A stretch of DNA of 64,000 nucleotides, from NCBI GenBank assembly GCA_003550325.1, contig QKWP01001071.1, positions 105,307-169,306 on the forward strand, given 5' to 3'. The stretch comes from Gigaspora rosea. Lineage: Eukaryota > Glomeromycota > Glomeromycetes > Diversisporales > Gigasporaceae. This document shows positions 23,971 through 36,016 of the stretch, one piece after another; position 1 is the first letter of the stretch; each line of letters starts with the position of its first letter. The notes beneath the pieces were generated by a model, which had not been told where the DNA came from, did no database searches, and was given only the letters and a program-made list of their open reading frames with translations. Position numbers and translations under genes: made by a program.

Positions 23971-24629
23971 AAATACTTGTACAATATAAATATACAAAAT
24001 TGTAAATTAGTAACAAAAATAAATTATTTTAAAAAAATTATAAATAGTGACCCATTGCAATAGTGACCCTATATGATCAACCAATCATTTTTTAGATTAG
24101 CAATTATATAGATGATCTGTATATTTTTCTTTTTTTAATGTGATATTTTTTAGTTGTTGTTTCAAATCTTTGTTGGATTCACTCCTCCCCACCTGATACT
24201 AAACTAGCCAATCAAATGCAAGCAAATAATATATATAAACTGGACCCAAACCAAACTTTAGTCAAGTATGAGTTTGGTCCAGATTTGGTCCAAAGTTTGC
24301 AGGCTGATCTAATTTTGAATATTTTTATATATATATTTTGGTGCTTAACAAGTTTCTTAACTTATAAAATTAAAATTAATAAGTTAAATTTTGTTAATTA
24401 TAAGATTTTATAAAATTTTATTAATAAAATTCTACAGTATGACAATCTAGTCCTGACAAATAAAATTGATGACATTCAAATTGCTAATCCTTCTTCAAAA
24501 AAATAGTAACCAAAAAATACTATTTTAAAATGTTAATTCAAAACAAGCTAAACACTTCTACATTGTTAATTTTTGTAAATTTAATTTTAAAAAAATAGTA
24601 GAGGGTGGAAGTTAAACCAATTTTATAAG
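23971..24629. other. AT-rich stretch, no gene accepted
   Basis: One 65-codon frame at 24216-24413 has no recognisable feature and low-complexity composition; not accepted as a gene. Confidence 0.4.
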
Positions 24630-24690
24630 TAAATATGAAATTTGGCCACTTTACATATACTATTATACCAAGAAATTTGGCCATCTTAAA
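24630..24690. repeat. AAATTTGGCC minisatellite, left part
   Basis: AAATTTGGCCA occurs at about 24641 and 24673 and continues beyond the hAT element at 30376-30485 (AATTTGGCT repeats). The hAT unit split one minisatellite. Confidence 0.6.
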
Positions 24691-24833
24691 TAGAGTTTGG
24701 ATCCGGTTTATAAAATCCGGATATATCCAGATATAAAAAGGATATTGGATATAATCTTTTGTAAAGAGTATATAAATCTGGTTTTTAATTTTAAACCGTT
24801 ACAAATCCGATTTTCATCCGGATTTAGTAATGC

Positions 24834-24915
24834 ATTAATTAAATCGAGAATTTAAATGCATGTGTAATAAAAATAAGTGTATTAATTAAATCGAGAATTT
24901 AAAAGCATGTGTAAA
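24834..24915. repeat. 47-bp direct repeat, two copies
   Basis: ATTAATTAAATCGAGAATTT... at 24834 and 24881, within the left part of the hAT element. Confidence 0.75.
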
Positions 24916-24986
24916 ATTTTAGTAATAAGTAATAATAATATCTTTTAATGTGGTGGGAATATTTTGTAACATAATTAATTAACTAT

Positions 24987-25462
24987 TTTATTTAATTTGT
25001 ATCTAAACCAGATATAGATAGAGTGGGAATATCATAATGTAATGTATTAACTTATGCTATGTCTGAAGCTATATTTCAATTCTGGGTGCAACAGTATGCA
25101 TATATATTTAGTCAAATGCAGGTAAATAATTCAATATGTACACATATACGTATATATAAATTTGGGCTTGAGTGGGCCCTTCTCAAAGTGTTTAAACCCA
25201 TAGATTAATTATTGTAAATAAAGATTTATTTAATTTGTATCTAAACCAGATATAGATAGAGTGGGAATATTATAATGTAATGTATTAACTTATGCTATGT
25301 CCGAAGCTATATTTCAATTCTGGGGCAACAGCATGCATATATATTTTGTCAAATGCAGGTAAATAATTCAATATGTACACATATACGTATATATATAATT
25401 TTGGGCTTAAGTGGGCCCTTCTCAAAGTGTTTAAACCCAGAGATTAATTATTGTAAATAAAT
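24987..25462. repeat. 238-bp tandem duplication
   Basis: Two head-to-tail copies (about 24987-25224 and 25225-25462) with only a few differences, both containing CCAGATATAGATAGAGTGGG and GGGCCCTTCTCAAAGTGTTT. It lies in the left non-coding arm of the hAT element. Confidence 0.9.
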
Positions 25463-26273
25463 GATTAAAGGCTATACGTTTTAACAAATGGCAACACACT
25501 TTGATAAAAAAAATAAACTGCCATATAAATTAATTTTTTTGCTAATATGATAAATAGAAAAGCAATAAGCCTTCTATTATTCAAAGTCTAAAATTTAGTC
25601 ATCATATGAAAATGGTAAGTTGCCAATAAACAAGTTAATTAAATGTGTACTAAAAAAGAAAAAAACAATGAAATACTTATCTGAACACTGTTTATGCTAT
25701 ATATAGTATCTCTATAAGATAGTTCTTATAAAAAATCTTGGATATTTTCACATATATACTTAATTCTTAAAAATACTCAAAAATAGTATACGATATCCAT
25801 CTGTTCCCATACGCAATACTTGGGTACTATTCAATTTTAAAAGTTTAGTTTTTGAATAAAAACTCAACATATTATATATAGTAGTATGATCATAAATGAA
25901 GCTATATACTTCAAAATTTAAAAATATTATATGAAATGGTAAAATGCCAGAAAAGCAGGTTAATTGAAGATTTTTAATGTGTGAAAATTGATAATTCAAA
26001 ATCAAGAATATTTAAAAGCTCATGAAATTGTATAAAAAAAGAAGCCCAATAAAAAAAAAAAAGGCGCATATAAAAAAAATTATAAAATCGATTAGTTTTT
26101 TTTTGTCAAAATTCTTTATAAAAGGTTTTTTTAAAAAAATAAACTTTCTTTTTCGTGACTAAAAGTCAAAAGCAAATTAATATAAACAAACCCTTCAATC
26201 ACCTATTAATATAAACACAGATAAAATATCAAATATTAAAAAGAGAAAAAGCAAACACCAAGACGATTTCAAT

Positions 26274-28560
26274 TTGACATCAAATACTGATTCCAATTCT
26301 AATCCTGATCCCATTTCTAGTCCTGATCCCAATTCTAATCTCAATCCCAATTCTAATCTCAATCCAAATTCTAATCTCGATTCTAATCCTAATCTCGATT
26401 CTAATCCTAATCTCGATTCTAATCCTAATCTCAATCCTCCCGATTCTGATTCTGAAAGTATTGGTGATATCTCTAGTGATGAAATATTAAGTGATAATAA
26501 TATTAGTACAAACCCAAATAGTGATATCGAAAATGCAAATAATAAATTAATTGCTAAACCAAATTTAAGAAAAAATGCTAGTTGGGTTTGACAATAATTT
26601 CGCAAAAGTCAACCATCATGAAAATGGAAAAAGCGAGCAAATTGTAAAGTAATTGTAAAAGATAAAAAATCTCCAAATGGTCAGCAAGAATGTGGACAAC
26701 TGGTTAAAACTCAAGGCTCAACAGGAAACTTCGATCTCATCTAAACACACATGGGATTACTAAACCTATTGAAAAAAATAATATCGCCATGCAATTAACA
26801 ATTGATGAAATATTTCAACGTGCTCCTAAGCAAAATCATCATCAAAAAGAACCTATTGAATATGCTTTGGTTGAATGGATCATTACTAATTCACAACCTC
26901 TTAATATTCTACAAAGTGAAAGCTTTATTAAATTTATTTATGAATTAAATCCATATTACGAATTGCCTTCTAATAAACAAATCAAAGCACGAATTCATCA
27001 AGCCTACAATTATTCAGCTGAATGTTTTAAAGCTCTTTTTAAAGAAGAACTCAAAACATGTAGCTTGACATGTGATTTGTGGACAGCTCGTTTTAAAAGT
27101 GGATATATGGGTATTACCTGCCATTTCATTGATTCTAATTACAAATTAAAAGAATTACACTTGCAGTTAGATACGTTCCATATCCTCACGATGCTAAAAC
27201 AATCCAAACTGAATTAGAAAATGTAATTAGTAATTGGGAGCTTTCTGGAAAGGTGATTTCAGTTATGACTGATAATGCTGCCAATATAGTTAAAGCTATT
27301 GGTCTTATGGATATGGTAGATCGAATTCCTTGTAGTGCTCATACGCTCCAACTTGCGATTGGAAAAGGATTAAAACCTGCAGTAATTATGATAAGACGTG
27401 CAAAATGATTGATTAATTTTTTAACCACACCCAAACAGAATGAGCAATTAAAAAAAGCTCTAGAAATGTTAAAAATTTCAAAAAAAAGAATTAGTAATAA
27501 TAAAAAATCTTATCTTAGTGCAATTTCTGATACTCTAACATGCTAGAATTCCTCATACATTGCATAGAAACGGCCCCTTCAACTTAAATGTGCTATTAAG
27601 TTAATGGATGCAACAATGAGTATTGACTCTGATTTTAATATTTACAAAGATGCAAATCGATTAAAATCTATAATGATTACTAAGAATAAATAGATCGTTC
27701 TTGAGGAGTTGACTGCACTTTTAGACCCTTTTGCTAAAATTACCAAATTATTAGGAGGTAGCACTTATGCTACTATGAGCTTTATGTGGCTAGCCATTGT
27801 CACTCTTACCAGAAGTTGCGCTCCACTGGAAACTTGTACAGATTCAAAAGAAATGGATGGCATCAACAATATAAATATGTCAACTATATTTGATAATGAA
27901 GAAGAGGATATAATTGATATAGATGATGAATATGAAACAATTACTACCGCTTATGGAAAAAAATTTAAACTTAATCTACCACAAAATACTGATGGTTTAA
28001 TAGAAAAAGTTAAAGAAAAATTATATATTGCATTAAACTATTACTGGGATGTGCCACTTGATAGCTCATTAATTTTGACAATACTTGATCCTCGGTGTAA
28101 GTCGATGAAACAATTAAATAATTGGGAGCATAATAAGGCTATTAGTCTTTTGCAAGAGAAATATAATTTGCTTAGTGTTGAAAATAACCTGGTTGCTGAC
28201 TTAATAAACGAAAAAGAGAATGAAAATCAGATGAAACTCTTTTCAATAATGTTTGGATCAGATGAAAGATCAACTCTGGCTAAAAATGAAGTAGATCGAT
28301 ATCTCAAAATTGATCAAGTATCAACTAAAACTAATCCACTTAACTGGTGGAAAGATATCCAAGAAGAACTTCCAATTCTTGCTAGTTTGGCACATAAATA
28401 TTTGGCCATTCCTGCTACCTCAACACCTAGCGAACGGTTATTTTCAAATGCAGGTAACTTAATAACGGCTAAACGTACACTACTTAACGCTGGCTTATTT
28501 GAAAGGATCCTTTTTCTTCAAAGAAATATCGGATGCTTGGAAACTATTTTTGAGCCATAA
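26274..28560 (+). pseudogene. hAT-family transposase, decayed
   Basis: The frame starts at 26274 with a low-complexity N-terminus of repeated DSNPNL (an 18-bp unit, about three copies). A degraded BED zinc-finger region follows (about 26575-26765), then a hAT core from 26789. Recognisable steps are TCDLWTARFKSGYMGIT (first catalytic Asp region), TDNAANIVKAI, CSAHTLQLAIGKGL and, in the intact last frame (27709-28560), the hAT dimerisation domain NWWKDIQ...PILASLAHKYLAIPATS...SERLFSNAGN. I count about eight in-frame stops (four in the BED region; also near 27406, 27545, 27566 and 27691) and one frameshift near 27190, so no working protein. In hATs this enzyme cuts and pastes the element through its terminal repeats. 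The C-terminal 280 codons are well preserved. Confidence 0.85.
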
Positions 28561-29710
28561 AGTTAAAATTAAATTAGCTTTTATTGGTTATTTTATAAAT
28601 ACAAAATTTCATTAAATTACTGCTTATACCATATGTAATTAATAACATTTATATAACTTGATTCGGGTCTTTCAAAAACATTGTATGTAATAAATCATAT
28701 AAATGCTATGTATTAAATGCTTTAAATTCAATATCGTTATTGTTGCATTAGTAGGCTAATTCCTGTGATATAGCATATGATAAAGTTAGTATTGTATGTA
28801 AAACAATGATAACATTTAAAGAAAATTAAAAAATGCTACTTAGCATAAATTAAATTGTACAAATACAATAGTTTCTGACATGGGTCAAATAATAAAATAA
28901 AACATCGTTAAAATTATATAATAAAAAAAAATAGTGCAAACGCTTTTTTTTTTTTTTAAGTTTTAGACCTGACCTGTTTGACCCGGATTATAACAATTTC
29001 TGACCCATGGTCTGTATGGGTCACCTGACCTGGGTCAGAACAGGACCAGGAAATCTTTATTATAGGTCCCCGAGGTCCTGCTATAAAAATTTGAATTATT
29101 TGTTCGCCAAACATAATTATAAATATAGTATGATAATATGAAATAATATCACATTGGTACAGTAATAATTTTTTTGATCAGAGAATGCAGCAAAGTGGAA
29201 CTTTCTGAATAATCAAAAAAATTGCCTTGTACCAATGTGGCTATATTTGTATTATAGTACGGCGGCATTGATCATAAATTGTATTATTTATATTTTTTTT
29301 AAAACTCCTTTAATTCGTATAATACAATATAATATAAGTATAGATGGCGTATGTATCATGCAAAATAACAAGCATGAATAACGTAATAAAAAGAAAGTGA
29401 TTTATAACATAAATAGTGCAATACTCATGATCAATAGTGGCCATCTATAATAATATATATATAAAAAGACTATTGCTATAGAATATTTAAGTCATATATT
29501 AATAACGATTACATAATAATGATGTGAATTAGCTGTGACTAGTACCTTTTTTGGTAACCTATATATGCGAATTTTATAGGCAGTGCCTAATTTTTCTGCA
29601 AATCATACAAAGTTGATGACTTTACAAAGACTTATGATTATTCGAATCTATTAAAATTGGGCACATTTTCTAAATTTATAATAGTGTTCAAATATTGTAG
29701 TGGCAAGCAC

Positions 29711-30118
29711 TAGTGAAAAAGATTTGAAAATTTTTTTTTGTTCTTTGGGAACATAAAATATTAAATTTATGTTCCCAATATTCCTATAACTAAATATCTT
29801 TCTCCCTCTCTTTCTCTCTCTCTCTCTCTCACTCTCACACTCACTCACTCACTCTCACTCTCACTCTCACTCACTCTCACTCTCTCACTCTCACTCTCTC
29901 TCACTTACTCTCACTCTCACTCTAACTCTTACTCTCACTCTCTTACTCTCACTTCTTCCCTCTCACTCTCTTACTCTCTTTCATGCAGATAGGAAACACA
30001 AATTATAACTTTTGTGTTCCCACTTTGTTCCTAATAGGGAACATAAATTCTAAATTTAGTGTTCCTAAATTTTTTTAAATGTTCCTGGGAACACTGGAAA
30101 CATCAATCTTTAACACTG
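29711..30118. mobile_element. hAT-like MITE with CT-repeat core, third nesting level
   Basis: Ends TAGTGAAAAAGATT and CAGTGTTAAAGATT (reverse complement); flanks gcaagcac and gcgaggac agree at 6 of 8. Both subterminal regions carry mirrored GGGAACATAAA/TTTATGTTCCC motifs around a long CT/ACTC microsatellite. The layout is very like 45081-45554. Confidence 0.65.
29803..29990. repeat. CT / CACTCT microsatellite
   Basis: About 190 bp of CTCTCT, CACTCA and CTCACT repeats, strongly strand-asymmetric (pyrimidine-rich on plus). It is the core of the 29711-30118 element. Confidence 0.9.
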
Positions 30119-30375
30119 GCGAGGACCTATAATAAAGATTTCCTGGTCCTGTCAGAACACTAATAGTATAATTTTCTTTTCTTTTTTTCAAAAATAGACT
30201 AAATTCGCATAGTTTTGTCAGATTTTTAATTAGCAATTAAAAACCGGATAAAAAACGGATTTAAGAACCGGATATTTTAATAAATATCCGTTTACAAATC
30301 CGAATTAGAAAATATAAAACAGGATGTATATCCAGATATCCAGTTAAATATCCGGATCCAAACTCTAATCTTAAA

Positions 30376-30485
30376 TATAAAAAATTTGGCTGGTTTATTT
30401 ATACTATAAATTTGGCTGCTTTAATATAAGGAATTTGGCCAGTGTATTCATAATTTGGCTACTATATATAAAAATTTAGCCACAT
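30376..30485. repeat. AATTTGGCT minisatellite, right part
   Basis: AATTTGGCTG, AATTTGGCCA and AATTTGGCTA at 25-30 bp spacing; continuation of 24630-24690 across the hAT insertion. Confidence 0.6.
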
Positions 30486-30924
30486 ACATATTAAACTAAA
30501 AGACTTTTTCTCATTATTGTTAGATATTTAGAGAAAGTTATTTGAACTTTGTGTTTTATGTAGCTAGAGCTAGTGCATATTTGTGGTAGCATATAATTTG
30601 TATAAATTTAATTTTATTACAAAATTATATGCAATATGTTGTATACTTTGCATATTAGAGGTATTATTATAGTTGTTCAATGGATGTATTCATGTAACTT
30701 CAGTCTTGCTCTCTAATGGTAGCTTTGTTTATAACATATTTTGGTACAGTGTTTTATTAATAAATATATTCACTGTCAAGATTTCATAATTATGCGGATA
30801 TTTTATGAAGGTTTAATTAATTTTATGCAGACTATTAAAACTCTTTAAAAATTTAATCCAGAATGCATAGCATAATTCAAAAAGCTCAAAAAAAAGTTAA
30901 GTATTTCAAGACATAAATAATATT

Positions 30925-33198
30925 AAATATATGACTAATCAAATTTGATCTATTCAGGAATTCAGAAGTATGAATAGTATTTTTTAATACTGTAGCATAT
31001 TCAACTACTATATTTTTTAAACCTTTTCAATATGCATCTATGTATCAAAATGCTTTTCTTGCATATTGATGAATAGTTGAAAATTGAACAGAATCAAGCA
31101 CTAATGGAACAGTTTTTTGTAATCCTTACTATAAGTAATCACAATGTGACTGGCTATATTTTTTGGCTACACCCTAGAAGTTTTTGATATATTGAACTCA
31201 AAGTAAAATTTGTGACAGAATATAATTTGATGCCCAGCTGTAACAATAATTTCTTCTAGCTATTCTTTTTGTGCCAAAAATTCTAGTTGTTAACTCATTA
31301 ATTCTTGTGCTTCTTTCAATCTCAACCCTTTTTCTAGCTACAATTCTCTCTCTTTTAGAACTTTCTTCAATTCTTTGGTTTCACTATATAATTTAGAAAT
31401 GTAATAGTCTGATGGAAAAACCATATCTTGCTTATGTATTTCTCTATTATGAAAGTATAATGTACTGCTCATTTTCTCTTGTTTTCTAGCAGAACTAAAA
31501 TTTATATATTTGGCAATAAGTGCATCATGTGAAAAAGCAGCATGACTTGTAGCATTGTCAAATGCAAACAAGACTTGACATTCTGGAAAGCATGCTTCAA
31601 ATATAGGAATAGTAAGGTTGACTACCTATAGTGTTACAAATTGGGCAATAAATTAGTTAGCAGATTTTGTTTTTAAAAAATCAATTAAAAATCAATTATA
31701 GTTAACTAATCAATTAATTGATTAGTTGACTATAATTATTTTTAATCAGGTTTTAATTTGAAACTAATTACATAATCAATCAAGTCCTTGGTTTTCTACC
31801 ATCCATTATAATTTTTGCCACAGTATATAATTACACAAGCTTCTTTAGAAAGATTATCTGATAGTTGTATTTCATCAGGAAGTATAAGTTGCCCACAAAT
31901 TTTAGTTAGGAATTCTAATGTGAATTGAATGGCCCTTATCTTTTTTTTGTAAAAGTTGTTTTCAATAAGAAATCCAAAGACTTTGACTTCCATCATTGGC
32001 TGAAAAGATACATTCATTATGTATAACAAAATATATAGCATTATATTATTATCTGACCAGGTTTCTACTTTTATATTATCTTCTGAAAATATAGGCATTC
32101 TATGCTCAAGTTAACTTATTCGTGCTAAAAATATATTTTGATATGCTACTATATTATTCATCTCATGCCCATTTACATAAACACCTTTTTTTACCTCTTC
32201 ATATCCAAGCCCTTTCAAATAATTTTTTGTAGTACTAAATGAATAGTCAGAGGTAGTGCAAACCTAAGCTCTGGCAGAATGACCTTATTTATCTGAAGTA
32301 TAATCATGTGTAAAGTAATATTTCACTTATTTTTATATGCATACGATTTTATTTGAAGAAGAAAATTTTCATCCCAGAGAAGGCTCTATATTTTTGCATA
32401 GTGTTTTTAGCATGAATAGAAAATATAGTGAGTCATAATATAATTATATGCCCAGGAATGAATGCATTTAGCATGGTATACCCCTTTTCCTGCTGCATTT
32501 GTACTTATCTTGCTTGCTTTTATTTTTTGGTAGTTATTTTTTACAAGCTAGAAATAAAATCAAATGTTATTAAGACATACCCAAACTTCACTATTTGGAT
32601 TTTCTTTTTTAATATCCAATACTAAGTCTTCAAGAGCAGTTGGGATTGTTTTATGCCAATTACAAATTTTAATCTCATCTTTTGATGCCCTCCAATATTC
32701 TTATCCTTATCAATTCCTCTAACTGTCCTTTATCATTATTCAATTCTACTTTATCAGCTTCTTCAACAGATTTTTCTTGGTTCCAAAATGTATGTAATGT
32801 TGAAGTTCCCTTTGCTACTTCACATTGTTGCTGCTTTTTTTCCTTTTAGTACAGACTAAGTTTCTAGATAACTTGACTATAGGTTTTGTTAAAATTGTGT
32901 TCTTGATAATATTTATTAGCTAATTCTTGAAGTTTTTTTACAATATCTTTTGCATTATTATTTTCAATTTAAGCAAAAAGATTGTTATTATAATCTTTAA
33001 GGTCAGTATTATTATTATATTTTTTGTTGTTGCTTGAAGCCTTTTTATAATGCCTGTAGTATTATTATTTTTAACTGCCTCATTGTAAGAAGCATTATTA
33101 CTATTATTAGAATTTTTAATAACATTGATACTATTTTTTTGCTTCTTTGCTTTAAAAGCCTTTTTTGATCTTTGTTTGAGGTTTGTTGAACTTAGCAT
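30925..33198 (-). pseudogene. DDE transposase (Tc1/IS630-like layout), decayed
   Basis: Read on the minus strand, the N-terminal end lies near 33198 (a basic and Asn-rich region). Middle: KICGQLILPDE and EACVIIYCGKNYNGW (about 32098-31790). Core: VVNLTIPIFEACFPECQ, LFAFDNATSHAAFSHDALIA (second Asp region) and MVFPSDYYI to KKVLKEREL. C-terminal part near 31200-30925: AGHQIIF, KKYSQSHCDY, GLQKTVPLVLDSVQFSTIHQ and KGLKNIVVEYA. Several in-frame stops (for example just after NGW, and in the last 300 bp) and at least one frameshift near 31195 make it non-functional. The DNA-H-like second motif and the late Asn/Ile region before GVAKKYS fit the IS630-Tc1 type of DDE fold, but the exact superfamily is uncertain. 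No terminal repeats were identified. A small insertion lies at 31630-31766. Confidence 0.75.
31630..31766. mobile_element. Palindromic 137-bp insertion, hAT MITE or intron
   Basis: Inserted within the DDE transposase exactly between LIDY and VVNLTIPIF. As a transposon: ends TAGTGTTACAAATTGGGC and TAGTTTCAAATTAAAACC, flanks actaccta and attacata (6 of 8), and a strong central palindrome around CAATTAATTG (31711-31720). As an intron on the minus strand: 31771 down to 31627 starts GTAATT, ends TATAG, and its removal restores the transposase frame exactly. Both readings fit. Confidence 0.65.
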
Positions 33199-33259
33199 AA
33201 TAAATTACTATTACAGCAGAATATTCTAACAATTTTATTTTTTTATAATTACTTTATTA

Positions 33260-34689
33260 GGAGGCTTCCAGAAATCAGCTGATTTCAGGGGTGGGTGGGT
33301 CAGCTGAAGTATCAGGTATAATTCTGGCAAAATTTTATAATTCTGGCCAAAGTTACAAAATTATTTTTGACCAAAATTATAGATTTATTAATGATATTTA
33401 ATAATTAATAACTTTCAATTTACTGGATCAAATTTAATGATTTAACTACCAAAATGATCCTTTCAATGAGAGGATTCTAGCAAGCAAAATCATTAAAATC
33501 TAATCACTGGATCCTAAGATCAGAATAGATAAATGTTACTATAAAAGTTTTATAATTAATTAAAAAATTATAAACCATTTATAGTAACAAGGCTGAAAGT
33601 GGCTGCCGCTGTTATAAATAGTCCAAACTTTGGGATATGTGTAAGAAGGCAGAGCAAAACCTAGTTTTTTAGCATCTATATACTGGAAGCCTTAACACAA
33701 ATTTATTCTGATCTCTGGATCCTGGAATTGGATTTTTATGATTTTGGCTGCTAGAATCCTCTCATTAAGCTGATCATTTTGGTAGTTAAATCATCGAAAT
33801 TGGCCAAGTAAATCAAAAGTTATTAACAATTGAAAATTAATTTTTAATTATTAATAACTTTTGATATACTAGGCTAATTTCGATAATTCAACTACCAAAA
33901 TGATCAGCTCAATGTAAAGATTCTAGCAAGCCTAAAATTATAAAATTCCAATTACATACACATGGGTGACTAAATTATTTTTCTCTTGGCATTGGCATAA
34001 ATCCAGAATCCAAAGATCGGAATAAATTTGTGTTATTATAAATAGTTTATAATTCTTTAATAAATTATAAAACTTATATAATAACACAAATCTATTCTGA
34101 TCTTAGGATCTAGTAATTGGATTTTAATGATTTTAGGCTTCTAGAATCCTCTCATTGAGCTGATCATTTTGATAGTTTAATCATCAAAATTGGCCCAGTA
34201 GATCAAAAGTTATTAACAATTAAATATTAATATTTAATTGTTAATAACTTTTGATCTACTGGGCCAATTTGATGATTTAACTATCAAAATTATCAGCTCA
34301 ATGAGAGGATTCTAGCAAGCCCAAAATCATAAAAATCCAATTACAGGATCCAGAGATCGGAATAAATTTGTGTTTCTATAAATGGTATATTATTTTTTAA
34401 TAAATTATAAAACTTCTATAGTAGCACAAATCTATTCTGATCTTAGGATCCAATGATTCAATTTTAATAATTTTGAGCTTGCTAGAATCCTCTCATTGAG
34501 AGGATCATTTAATAGTTAAATCATTGAAATTGGCCCAGTAAATCAAAAGTTATTTACTATTAAATATTTTATCTAATATTTTAATAATCATAAAATCTGA
34601 TTGGCTGATTGGGGTGTCAGGTGGGGGTGGGTGGGGTAGGGGTGAGGTGGGCTCATAGAAAAAATATCAGCTGATTCCTGGAAGCCCCC
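33260..34689. mobile_element. PIF/Harbinger-like MITE
   Basis: Inverted ends GGAGGCTTCCAGAAATCAGC and GGGGGCTTCCAGGAATCAGC (reverse complement), flanked by TTA on both sides (33257-33259, 34690-34692), the target duplication of PIF/Harbinger. G-rich subterminal blocks (GGGTGGGTGGGT) lie at both sides. The interior is a train of six alternating inverted units. No transposase. Confidence 0.75.
33420..34560. repeat. Six alternating inverted units
   Basis: The motif CAATGAGAGGATTCTAGCAAG appears in plus orientation near 33462, 33905 and 34300, and in minus near 33746, 34142 and 34484, strictly alternating. GATC and GATTTAACTACCAAAATGAT steps accompany each copy. Adjacent units form hairpins. Confidence 0.75.
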
Positions 34690-34692
34690 TTA

Positions 34693-35245
34693 GTACCAAA
34701 AAATTTATTATTTTGGTATATTTTATTTTTTATTTTTTAAAATTTGAAGCAACAATGCTTAATTTTGAATTTTTGATAAAAATTTTTAAAATTAAGTATC
34801 CTTTAATCAAATTGTAAAAAAGTAAAATAATTATGCCAATTTGATGTGTTTTTTGGTGCTGTACAAGTTTACTTAGTACAAAAAAAAATAAATCAATTAG
34901 TAAAATTTTATATAAAATATATTTTTAGTAATCTTATTAATAAAATTACTATAATTCTCTAAATTTTACTAAAAGATTCTAACTTTTTTGCTCTAAGTAA
35001 ACTTATTTAGTACCAAAAATATATTATTCTTATATGTTTTATTTTATTTTTTTAAAAATTTGAGGCAAAGTTGCTTAATTTTAAATTTTTGATAAAAATT
35101 TTTAAAATTAAACATTTTTTTTCAAATTTTAAAAAATGTAATAAAAATTAAGCTGATTTGTTGTATTTTTTAATGCTAAAAAGTGTTCTTAGTGCAAGAA
35201 ATTATGATTAATCAGTAAACTTTAAAGTAATATAATATTTTTAAT
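34693..35245. repeat. Paired palindromic units, partner of 61745-62320
   Basis: Two units of about 300 bp, each mirrored around a TTTTGATAAAAATTTTTAAAA core, with AGTTTACTTAGTAC steps between. The same architecture and motifs (CTAAGTAAACTT, TTAATTTTGAATTTTTGAT) occur at 61745-62320. Confidence 0.6.
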
Positions 35246-36016
35246 AATTTGGGGGTGGGTTAGTAGAAAAGGGACAAATTATTTCTAAGTAAAAGTTTCT
35301 TGACTTTAGGCTTAAATATTTTACAATTATCTTAATAAATTTAATAAAATTTTTTTATTTTATTTCTATATTATTTCAAGATTAAAATAAAAAATTTTTA
35401 GCAAATTTGATTAAATACTTGTCAAAATATTTTAATTTAAAAATTAAAAAAAAGGATATTTATAACTATAACCGGTGGTGATAATCACCGGTGTCATGTG
35501 ACTATAAATACAATTAATATTTTGGTGCTATATATCATTTGTGTTATAGTATTATATAATAAATATAGTTACATGATTTATATACTGAACTTATTAGAAG
35601 TGCAAATCAGTTTATTGGCTTCATTAACTATTTTAATCGGTGTAATCTTTCAAAACTCAGGTATACAAAGGTTTTATGTAACAATATAAAGAATTAGAGG
35701 TTACCTGGTAGATAATATGTATAGAGTTAGGGTCAGGGTTCTTATGCTAATTGTTGAGTTATAAACAATTTTTGGCAGAACGAACGTTTGTTTTGAATCT
35801 TTTTGACCATGAATGTTATATCTAATTTTGAACTCTAATTTATAGTTCTGAAAATCTACATCAAGAGTGCCCAGTTAGTCCACTTAGAATTCCTAAATCG
35901 GCCTGATTTTACTTTATTTACCGTGTAAGGTACACATTACGATTTAATTTCACGTGGTCTTTATTAAAAATAAAAAGATAAAAAAAAACACCTATTCTAA
36001 ATAAAAAAAACCATAT
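35246..36016. other. No gene; small GC hairpin at 35471-35492
   Basis: ACCGGTGGTGATAATCACCGGT (35471-35492) is a near-perfect palindrome just before GTCATGTGAC. Frames in this stretch are T-rich and unconvincing. Confidence 0.4.

Larger units (their letters stand above)
29042..30150. mobile_element. hAT MITE nested in the hAT transposon
   Basis: A 1109-bp element with perfect 28-bp inverted ends beginning AGGACCAGGAAATC and an exact 8-bp duplication GTCAGAAC at 29034-29041 and 30151-30158. Non-coding. It in turn holds another element at 29711-30118. Confidence 0.85.
24691..30367 (+). mobile_element. hAT transposon, full length with decayed transposase
   Basis: A 5.68-kb unit with perfect 16-bp inverted ends TAGAGTTTGGATCCGG and an exact 8-bp duplication ATCTTAAA at 24683-24690 and 30368-30375. 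Subterminal CCGGATAT-type motifs recur at both ends. It carries the hAT transposase pseudogene (26274-28560), a 238-bp tandem duplication (24987-25462) and a nested pair of MITEs (29042-30150). The clean ends and duplication suggest a moderately recent insertion; the transposase has decayed since or arrived decayed. Confidence 0.9.
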
